A stretch of 5,743 nt of DNA. Origin: Flavobacteriaceae bacterium. Its GTDB lineage: Bacteria > Bacteroidota > Bacteroidia > Flavobacteriales > Flavobacteriaceae. Under the pieces are notes generated by a model, which did not search any database, had not been told where the DNA came from, and worked only from the letters and a program-made list of their open reading frames with translations. Positions within the stretch are counted from its first letter, which is position 1; each line of letters starts with the position of its first letter. Location of the stretch: positions 1 through 5,743 of the forward strand of contig WGDF01000050.1 in assembly GCA_015493405.1 (NCBI GenBank), given 5' to 3'. Shown here piece by piece: positions 1-4,801 of this stretch. The position numbers and the translations under genes are program-made.

Positions 1-654
1 AAAGATTTGTATCAAAAATCAGGAAAATCAATCATTTTAGGAGCTGAAATGATGGAAACAGACAATCAGAAGCAAGTCAATGCTTATTTGCAAGATAAAA
101 TTGATTATAAAACTTTGAAAAAGGAAGCACGTTTATGGCCCAATTTCAAAACAGATTACAAACCCTTGATGGATTTTGCCAAAAAAAATAAATTGCCTTT
201 TATTGCAACCAATGTCCCCAGACGCTATGCGAGCAAAGTCTATCATGGTGGTTTTAAAGCCATAGATACTTTGCCTCAAAAAGATAAAAAATGGATGGCA
301 CCCCTGCCTATAAAATATGATAAAAACTTGTCGCAATATCAAAAAATGCTGGCTATGATGAAAGGCCATGGCGGTGACAATTTGCCTAAAGCTCAAGCTT
401 TAAAAGATGCTACTATGGCTTATAATATTCTAAAATATTATAAAAAGGGACAACTTTTCCTTCACTATAACGGAAGTTATCATTCCAATTTTAAACAAGG
501 CATTATTTGGTATCTCCAGCAACAAAATCCGGATTTGAAAATTGTAAATATCGATGTTGTAACACAAAATCAATTGAAAAAATTAGATAAAAAACATAAG
601 CAAAAAGCTGATTTTATCATAGTTGTTAATCCTAATATACCACGCTCATACTAA
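1..654 (+). CDS. ChaN-like (DUF399) protein, C-terminal part, cut by window edge
   Basis: The frame is open from the first base (AAA GAT TTG TAT...), so the gene begins left of the window; the TTG at position 7 is probably internal. The visible 217 residues match what I know of the ChaN/DUF399 family of iron-regulated, haem-binding lipoproteins: an LGAEMMETDNQ segment near the visible start (family pattern G-E-M-x-x-x-x-Q), a W-x-x-F-x-x-D-Y-x-P-L-M-x-F-A block, then LPFIATNVPRRYASKV, and near the C-terminus HYNGSYHSNFKQGI with the family's conserved His. The N-terminal part, expected to carry a lipoprotein signal and the first histidine motif, is not in view, so export and lipidation cannot be confirmed. 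Its stop codon TAA shares its last base with the ATG of rnhA. Function in haem or iron handling is a family inference only. Confidence 0.8.
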   Translation, partial: KDLYQKSGKSIILGAEMMETDNQKQVNAYLQDKIDYKTLKKEARLWPNFKTDYKPLMDFAKKNKLPFIATNVPRRYASKVYHGGFKAIDTLPQKDKKWMAPLPIKYDKNLSQYQKMLAMMKGHGGDNLPKAQALKDATMAYNILKYYKKGQLFLHYNGSYHSNFKQGIIWYLQQQNPDLKIVNIDVVTQNQLKKLDKKHKQKADFIIVVNPNIPRSY

Positions 655-1148
655 TGTCCGCTACTGATAAAATTCTGATTTTTACCGATGGCTCCGCCTT
701 AGGAAATCCCGGTCCCGGCGGTTATGGCATCGTCATGAAAACTCCTGATGGTCAATTGGAAAAAACATTTTCAAAAGGCTTTAGACTAACGACCAATAAC
801 CGTATGGAATTGCTGGCGATTATTGATGCTCTAAAAAAAATAAAAAATAGGAATCTACCCATCGAAATATATACCGATTCAAAATATGTAGTGGATGCCG
901 TCAATCAAAAATGGCTCAACAAATGGCGTATGCAAGGTTTTGCCAAAACTAAAAACCCCGATTTATGGCGCGAATTTTTGAAAACAACTCAAGGCCTGAA
1001 CTTTAAAATTGCTTGGGTGAAAGGGCATAATAACCATCCCGAAAATGAACAATGTGATCGATTGGCTGTTAAAGCTGCGAAAGAAAAACCGGAGCATATC
1101 GATACGGGATATGAAAAATCTAAAGAAAAACCGGAGCAATTATTTTGA
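654..1148 (+). CDS. rnhA: Ribonuclease HI
   Basis: RNase HI cleaves the RNA strand of RNA-DNA hybrids (R-loops, Okazaki primer remnants) in the cytoplasm, using two metal ions. All the catalytic residues are visible: D12 in FTDGS, E52 in NNRMELLA, D75 in YTDSKYV, the loop histidine H125 in VKGHNNHPENEQCD, and D135 in the same block. The basic handle region of the bacterial type I enzyme is represented by QKWLNKWRMQGFAKTKNPDLW (residues 85-105). The protein has 164 residues, slightly longer than the usual 150-155; the excess is a charged C-terminal tail (about 143-164) with an internal repeat. The ATG at 654 is chosen because it gives the normal start just before the first beta-strand. It overlaps the stop of the ChaN-like gene by one base (TAATG), suggesting translational coupling. 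A complete, active enzyme is expected. Confidence 0.96.
   Translation: MSATDKILIFTDGSALGNPGPGGYGIVMKTPDGQLEKTFSKGFRLTTNNRMELLAIIDALKKIKNRNLPIEIYTDSKYVVDAVNQKWLNKWRMQGFAKTKNPDLWREFLKTTQGLNFKIAWVKGHNNHPENEQCDRLAVKAAKEKPEHIDTGYEKSKEKPEQLF
1080..1138 (+). repeat. 17-base direct repeat in the rnhA C-terminal tail
   Basis: The 17 bases at 1080-1096 (AAAGAAAAACCGGAGCA) recur exactly at 1122-1138. The spacing is 42 bases, or 14 codons, so both copies are read in the same frame and encode KEKPE followed by H or Q. The repeat lies after the last catalytic residue, in a tail not needed for the RNase H fold. It probably arose by local duplication with partial divergence of the intervening bases. Confidence 0.85.
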
Positions 1149-1277
1149 GAAGACCTTTCAAACGAGCTATCGCAAAAGAAACATTTGTACCAAATTACTA
1201 TTTTGAAAGCCATTTCATATGAATTATAAATTCAAAAAATGTTGTAAATTCGCGGTATAAATTAAAATCTATTTATC

Positions 1278-1709
1278 ATGGCACATACAAAATTAGTTTG
1301 GAAAGGCGGCATGCAATTCGATGCCTATTCTGCAGGACAAAAAGAACCGATTCATATAGAAGCGGAAGAAAAATTTGGTGGAAACGGTTATGGTTATCAA
1401 CCCAAACCCTTAATGTTGGTTTCATTGGCCGGTTGCACGGCTCTAGATGTAGCTTCTTTAATGAAAAAAATGCGTATCGACGAAGCTGTTTCGGATTTTA
1501 CCGTATCCGTAGAAGCTCATATGACAGAAGAGCATCCCAAATATTTTGACAAAGTTTATGTCATCTATAATTTTAAAGGCAAAAATCTCAATGAAGAAAA
1601 ATTGACCAAATGTGTCAAACTTTCAGAAAGTCGCTATTGTGGCGTTTTCAAAATGTTCAGGAGTTTTGCTGAAGTTTCTTATGACATAAATTTTACTGAA
1701 GAAGCTTAG
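1278..1709 (+). CDS. OsmC/Ohr-family protein (thiol peroxidase-like)
   Basis: This 143-residue protein has the length and architecture of the OsmC/Ohr fold, whose members reduce organic hydroperoxides in the cytoplasm with a pair of cysteines. The first reactive cysteine is C53 in LMLVSLAGCTALDVASLMKK, the family hallmark before the long central helix; the second is C121 in SESRYCGVFKMF. A third cysteine, C112, is not a family position that I recognise. The N-terminal half (VWKGGMQFDAYSAGQKEP...) fits the beta-strands that precede the helix. It resembles the broad OsmC/YhfA-like branch rather than classical Ohr, so the substrate is uncertain. The ATG at 1278 gives a normal N-terminus. The gene appears monocistronic: a 129-base gap precedes it and an intrinsic terminator follows 33 bases after the stop. 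Confidence 0.9.
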   Translation: MAHTKLVWKGGMQFDAYSAGQKEPIHIEAEEKFGGNGYGYQPKPLMLVSLAGCTALDVASLMKKMRIDEAVSDFTVSVEAHMTEEHPKYFDKVYVIYNFKGKNLNEEKLTKCVKLSESRYCGVFKMFRSFAEVSYDINFTEEA

Positions 1710-1742
1710 ACAACATTGACTTATCATCTTTTAATAACTTTC

Positions 1743-1774
1743 AAGTCCTGTTAAAATATATTCAGGACTTTTTT
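1743..1774 (+). terminator. Intrinsic terminator of the OsmC-like gene
   Basis: AAGTCCTG (1743-1750) and CAGGACTT (1763-1770) form a perfect 8-bp stem around a 12-base AT-rich loop. The T-run at 1769-1774 follows directly. It lies 33 bases past the OsmC-like stop codon and separates that gene from the dipeptidase operon. Confidence 0.85.
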
Positions 1775-1793
1775 GCATTTGTAAAAGAGCGTA

Positions 1794-1821
1794 TTTGATA
1801 TCACTTTTTTTTGTATTTTTA
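1794..1821 (+). promoter_or_regulatory. Possible Bacteroidota-type promoter for the M20 operon
   Basis: A promoter is expected between the terminator ending at 1774 and the ATG at 1838. TTTG at 1794-1797 and TATTTTTA at 1814-1821 resemble the Bacteroidota -33 (TTTG) and -7 (TAnnTTTG) elements; the latter differs in its last base. The 16-base spacing is shorter than the usual 19-21, and the region is so T-rich that a chance match is easy, so this is tentative. Confidence 0.3.
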
Positions 1822-1837
1822 TCTCAAAATAAAAAAA

Positions 1838-3229
1838 ATGCAAACTATTAACGACTATTTGTCATCTCACAAACAAGGTCTTTTAAACGAACTTTTTGAT
1901 TTGCTTCGAATTCCATCAGTCAGCGCCGACCCGACTTATGCCACTGATGTAGAAGCGGCGGCTGATTTCATCAAAAATCAAATGACAAAAATCGGTCTTG
2001 ACCATGTTTCAGTAGAAGAAACACCGGGCTATCCTATTGTTTACGGTGAAAAAATTATAAATCCGGACTTACCAACCGTTTTGGTTTATGGCCATTATGA
2101 CGTGCAACCCCCTGATCCTATAGAATTATGGGAGTCCGACCCTTTTGAACCGGTCATCAAAAAAACCGATTTACATCCGCAAGGTGCTATTTTTGCACGA
2201 GGAGCTTCTGATGACAAAGGACAAATGTTTATGCATTTAAAAGCCGTTGAATTTTTACTCCAAAATCAACAAATGCCGGTTAATGTCAAATTCATGATTG
2301 AAGGCGAAGAAGAAGTCGGTTCGCCCAGTTTGGCTTGGTATGTGGCACGAAACCACAACAAATTAAAAAATGATGTTATCATCATCTCAGACACCGGTAT
2401 GGTGGCCAATGATATACCTGCAATTACAACCGGCTTGCGTGGTTTGGCTTATGTAGAAGTCACAGTTACAGGTCCCAACAGAGACTTGCATTCCGGTTTA
2501 TATGGAGGCGCTGTTGCCAATCCCATCAATGTTTTAACTAAAATGATTGCACAATTGACTGATGATAAAAATCACATTACAATTCCCGGATTTTACGATC
2601 GTGTTAAAGAATTGTCAAGCGCCGAAAGGGAAGCCATCGCAAAAATGCCTTTTGATTTGAAACAATACCAAAAAGATTTAGATATTGATGCCGTCTATGG
2701 AGAAGATGGCTATTCTACCATAGAAAGACAAAGCATTCGCCCCAGCCTTGACGTCAATGGTATTTGGGGCGGCTATACCGGTGAAGGTGCTAAAACGATT
2801 ATTCCCTCCAAGGCACATGCCAAAATAAGCATGCGCCTGGTTCCGGACCAAGACCCCAATGAGATTCCGAAAATGTTTGAAGACTATTTTAAGAAATTAG
2901 CCCCAAAAGGTGTTAAAGTCAGTGTTCAAAATTTGCATGGCGGCTATCCTTATGTTACCCCAACTGACAGTCCGGGATATAAAGCTGCAGCTCAAGCTAT
3001 GAAAAAAGCTTTTGGCAAGGAGCCACTCCCGATTTATTCCGGCGGTAGCATTCCTATTGTCCCTTTATTCGAAAAAGAATTGGGGACTAAATCCATCTTA
3101 ATGGGTTTCGGTTTAAATTCGGATGCCATTCATTCGCCCAATGAACATTATGGCGTATATAATTATTTCAAAGGGATTGAAACAATCTCATATTTTTATG
3201 ACTTTTACAAAAAACAATTAACCAAATAA
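1838..3229 (+). CDS. M20-family metallodipeptidase (CNDP/carnosinase-like)
   Basis: This is a cytoplasmic two-zinc peptidase that probably hydrolyses dipeptides or short peptides. From the ATG at 1838 it has 463 residues, normal for the CNDP-like branch of M20. Active-site residues are all visible: H86 and D88 in VYGHYDVQPP, bridging D125 in RGASDDKGQ, the general-base/ligand pair E158-E159 in EGEEEVGS, D185 in IISDTG, and H432 in DAIHSPNE. The dimerisation-domain histidine H218 sits in RDLHSGLYGG, typical of the CNDP/DUG1 group. The reading frame stays open upstream to a TTG at 1811, but that would add nine residues (MYFYLKIKK) inside the likely promoter and leader; the ATG is preceded by an A-rich tract and starts the conserved N-terminal helix, so I choose it. 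No signal peptide is seen. It is followed after 14 bases by the TerB-like gene, with which it is probably co-transcribed. The exact substrate is not predictable. Confidence 0.93.
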   Translation: MQTINDYLSSHKQGLLNELFDLLRIPSVSADPTYATDVEAAADFIKNQMTKIGLDHVSVEETPGYPIVYGEKIINPDLPTVLVYGHYDVQPPDPIELWESDPFEPVIKKTDLHPQGAIFARGASDDKGQMFMHLKAVEFLLQNQQMPVNVKFMIEGEEEVGSPSLAWYVARNHNKLKNDVIIISDTGMVANDIPAITTGLRGLAYVEVTVTGPNRDLHSGLYGGAVANPINVLTKMIAQLTDDKNHITIPGFYDRVKELSSAEREAIAKMPFDLKQYQKDLDIDAVYGEDGYSTIERQSIRPSLDVNGIWGGYTGEGAKTIIPSKAHAKISMRLVPDQDPNEIPKMFEDYFKKLAPKGVKVSVQNLHGGYPYVTPTDSPGYKAAAQAMKKAFGKEPLPIYSGGSIPIVPLFEKELGTKSILMGFGLNSDAIHSPNEHYGVYNYFKGIETISYFYDFYKKQLTK

Positions 3230-3243
3230 AAAAATATTGACTT

Positions 3244-3681
3244 ATGGGAATTATTGATGCTTATGAAAATGCTGAATTCAGAAATAAAATTTCTGTTGTA
3301 GCCACACTTATTAAAATGTCACTTGCCGATGGTGTCCTGGATGATAATGAAATGAAAATTATTACCAAAGTTGCCCGCAGCTATGGCATAATTGACCCTT
3401 CCGACTTGTTATATATCATTAAGAATTATGAAAAATATAGCTTGGAGCCGACTTACGATTACAATGAACGCATCGAACAATTATATAATCTGACCAAAAT
3501 AATTTATGCCGATGGACATATCGACCGTGCAGAATTGAAATTACTTAAAAATGCTATTTTATCATTGGGATTTCCGGCAAAAAATTTAGATATTATTTAT
3601 GAAAAGGCCGTCGGACTTATTGTAGATGATGTCGATATTGAGACCTTTAACCGAGAAATTAAAAAAGTGAATAAAATTTAG
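3244..3681 (+). CDS. TerB-like small acidic helical protein
   Basis: This 145-residue protein shows two related segments: KMSLADGVLDDNEMKII (about residues 24-40) and KIIYADGHIDRAELKLL (85-101). Each has the A-D-G-x-x-[D]-x-x-E pattern that marks the TerB/tellurite-resistance-like fold, an all-helical domain thought to bind metal ions through these acidic loops. No signal peptide or membrane segment is visible. The gene starts 14 bases after the M20 peptidase stop and ends at a strong terminator, so the two form a likely operon. There are no other ter genes nearby, and single TerB-like proteins often have no proven link to tellurite, so I do not assign tellurite resistance. The molecular role is unknown; membership in the TerB-like superfamily is a motif-based inference. 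Confidence 0.8.
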   Translation: MGIIDAYENAEFRNKISVVATLIKMSLADGVLDDNEMKIITKVARSYGIIDPSDLLYIIKNYEKYSLEPTYDYNERIEQLYNLTKIIYADGHIDRAELKLLKNAILSLGFPAKNLDIIYEKAVGLIVDDVDIETFNREIKKVNKI

Positions 3682-3687
3682 ATTTAC

Positions 3688-3722
3688 AAAAAAACTGAAT
3701 GGACCATCCATTCAGTTTTTTT
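3688..3722. terminator. Probable bidirectional intrinsic terminator
   Basis: ACTGAATGGA (3694-3703) pairs perfectly with TCCATTCAGT (3707-3716) around the three-base loop CCA. Seven A's run into the left arm (3688-3694) and seven T's leave the right arm (3716-3722), so the structure works on both strands. It begins six bases after the TerB-like stop codon. It could also stop transcripts coming leftward from yebC. Confidence 0.93.
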
Positions 3723-3733
3723 AATCTCAAATA

Positions 3734-3893
3734 ATACCAAAAGGAATTGTATATTAGTCCAAAATAAATTGGAATATTTTTTTTGTATCAAGGCAAAAAA
3801 CACAGTTAAAGCCGTAGCTATAACGAGTATTTTAACGAAGATACAGGCAAAAAGAAACGATTTATTAGACTAATATATAGTTGTTTTTGGTAT
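3734..3893. mobile_element. MITE-like element with 26-base terminal inverted repeats
   Basis: The left end (3734-3759, beginning ATACCAAAA and ending ATATTAGTC) and the reverse complement of the right end (3868-3893) agree at 22 of 26 positions. Pairing continues inward after a small bulge: AATAAAT (3763-3769) with ATTTATT (3860-3866). The 160-base element has no substantial reading frame. Its interior has a shared AGGCAAAAA at 3791-3799 and 3845-3853 in the same orientation, and a smaller hairpin GTTAAA (3805-3810) with TTTAAC (3831-3836). Length, terminal repeats and lack of coding fit a non-autonomous transposon-derived element (MITE) or a large palindromic intergenic repeat. A TA dinucleotide occurs near each end (3735-3736 and 3891-3892), compatible with a TA target duplication, but it lies inside the matching arms, so this is not proof. 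The element fills the gap between the terminator (ends 3722) and the yebC stop (3906). Confidence 0.65.
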
Positions 3894-3905
3894 AACTTAA
3901 TAAAA

Positions 3906-4631
3906 TTAAGAAGCATTCACGTCCATAGTATGATATACATTTTGAACATCCTCGTCTTCTTCCATTTTTTCTAATAATTTTTCGACTTCAGCTTGTTGTT
4001 CCGGCGTTAATTTTTTTGTGACTTGCGGAATATATTCAAATCCTGAGGATAGAATTTCCAGATGATTTTCTTCCAAATATTTTTGAATCTTACCAAATTC
4101 ACCAAAGGGAGCATAAATTAAGATCCCATCTTCATCTTCAAATATTTCTTCTACGTTAAAATCAATGAGTTCCAATTCGAGTTCTTCCAAATCCATTGGG
4201 AGATTTTCTTTATTAATACGAAAATTACACACATGGTCAAACATAAAGATGACCGATCCTGAGGTGCCTAGAGTTCCCTTATATTTGTTGAAATAACTGC
4301 GCACATTGCCCACCGTTCTATTGTTATTGTTCGTAGCCGTTTCTACTAATAAAGCGATACCGTGTGGCGCGTAACCTTCAAAAATAACTGTTTTATATCC
4401 GGCTGTGTCCTTATCAGAGGCTTTCTTTATCGCCCGTTCAACATTGTCTTTGGGCATATTAGCCGATTTGGCATTCTGTATGGCAGCCCGCAAACGGGCA
4501 TTCGTCTCGGGATTGGGGCCACCATCTTTGACTGCCATTGATATTTCACGACCTATTTTTGTAAAGGTTTTGGCCATCGTAGCCCATCGTTTAAACTTTC
4601 TTGCTTTTCTAAATTCAAATGCTCTTCCCAT
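3906..4631 (-). CDS. yebC: YebC/TACO1-family translation-associated protein
   Basis: A complete 241-residue YebC-family protein. Visible landmarks are the basic N-terminus with KRWATMAKTFTKIGREI (about 14-30), the K-D-G-G-P-x-P-x-x-N-x-R-L-R segment (35-48), NMPKDNVERAIKKA (58-71), FEGYAPHGIALLVE (84-97), and the hallmark NNNNRTVGNVRSYF followed by GTLGTSGSVIFMF (101-131). The third domain is acidic and ends in EKMEEDEDVQNVYHTMD. The start MGRAFEFRKARKFKRW replaces the common MAGHSKW; I associate this variant with Bacteroidota. Family members were long annotated as DNA-binding regulators (PmpR), while more recent work and mitochondrial TACO1 point to helping ribosomes through difficult stretches such as polyproline; the translational role is more likely, but the sequence alone does not decide. 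The gene is convergent with the TerB-like gene. Upstream lie a short-period repeat and two hairpins, then the transporter in the same direction. Confidence 0.95.
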   Translation of the reverse strand: MGRAFEFRKARKFKRWATMAKTFTKIGREISMAVKDGGPNPETNARLRAAIQNAKSANMPKDNVERAIKKASDKDTAGYKTVIFEGYAPHGIALLVETATNNNNRTVGNVRSYFNKYKGTLGTSGSVIFMFDHVCNFRINKENLPMDLEELELELIDFNVEEIFEDEDGILIYAPFGEFGKIQKYLEENHLEILSSGFEYIPQVTKKLTPEQQAEVEKLLEKMEEDEDVQNVYHTMDVNAS

Positions 4632-4640
4632 ATTATTATT

Positions 4641-4690
4641 GGTTGTTTGGTTAACTGATTAACCGGTTAATTGATTATTTGGTTATTTGA
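4641..4690. repeat. 16-base-period GGTTA repeat with palindrome upstream of yebC
   Basis: Units beginning GGTTA occur at 4649-4664 (GGTTAACTGATTAACC), 4665-4680 (GGTTAATTGATTATTT) and 4681-4690 (GGTTATTTGA), spaced exactly 16 bases, with a degenerate half unit GGTTGTTT at 4641-4648. The first two full units agree at 12 of 16 positions. Unit one is an inverted repeat (GGTTAA, CTGA, TTAACC), and the junction of units one and two makes a perfect 12-base palindrome, TTAACCGGTTAA, at 4659-4670. It lies 10-59 bases upstream of the yebC start codon, so it could be a protein-binding site or simply low-complexity repeat DNA. Confidence 0.7.
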
Positions 4691-4706
4691 GGTGATGTTC
4701 GGCGTC

Positions 4707-4738
4707 ATTTCGATCCCGACTTTTGTCGGGAGAGAAAT
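4707..4738. repeat. REP-like GC-rich hairpin
   Basis: TCCCGAC (4714-4720) and GTCGGGA (4725-4731) form a perfect 7-bp stem with a TTTT loop. An outer stem ATTTC (4707-4711) with GAAAT (4734-4738) extends it across a small internal loop. The flanking text GTCATTTCGA...GAGAAATCTC resembles a dispersed intergenic repeat that I recall from Flavobacteriia genomes. There is no adjacent T-run in the leftward direction of the genes, so a standard terminator is unlikely. Confidence 0.7.
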
Positions 4739-4752
4739 CTCATTATAAATTC

Positions 4753-4772
4753 AGACGTTGTATGCAACGTCT
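4753..4772. repeat. Perfect 8-bp stem hairpin, dispersed-repeat type
   Basis: AGACGTTG (4753-4760) and CAACGTCT (4765-4772) are perfect reverse complements around the loop TATG. The right flank continues CTACG while the left flank does not complement it. This resembles a short palindromic repeat seen between genes in various bacteria, including Bacteroidota, with only the right outer arm kept. It sits 29 bases downstream of the transporter stop on its transcript and lacks a T-run. Confidence 0.65.
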
Positions 4773-4801
4773 CTACGCACTTTCCCGCTTTCTTCTAGTG
4801 T

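Noticed and set aside
133..396. 87-codon reading frame on the - strand
   Set aside because: Lies wholly inside the ChaN-like gene on the opposite strand; the translation is hydrophobic and patternless, as expected of an antisense shadow.
989..1213. 74-codon reading frame on the - strand
   Set aside because: Antisense to the rnhA end, with a serine- and cysteine-rich translation typical of a shadow frame and no recognisable family.
1245..1252. TAAATTCG as a -7 promoter element for the OsmC-like gene
   Set aside because: It departs from TAnnTTTG by one base and no TTTG or TTG lies at the right distance upstream, so support is too weak to annotate.
1298..1549. 83-codon + strand frame inside the OsmC-like gene
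   Set aside because: The other frame holds clear OsmC motifs with both cysteines; this one is arginine- and serine-rich and is a shadow.
1811..1837. Upstream TTG start for the M20 dipeptidase, adding nine residues
   Set aside because: The extra MYFYLKIKK overlaps the likely promoter and leader, while the ATG at 1838 begins the usual N-terminal helix after an A-rich tract.
4405..4662. 85-codon + strand frame opposite yebC
   Set aside because: It is antisense to the conserved N-terminal half of YebC and runs into the GGTTA repeat; no motif of its own.
4707..4772. The two hairpins as intrinsic terminators of the transporter gene
   Set aside because: Neither stem is followed by a T-run on the - strand, so a standard intrinsic terminator is not supported.
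4641..4772. CRISPR array
   Set aside because: The repeated units are short, degenerate and of different sequences, with no uniform repeat-spacer alternation and no cas genes in view.
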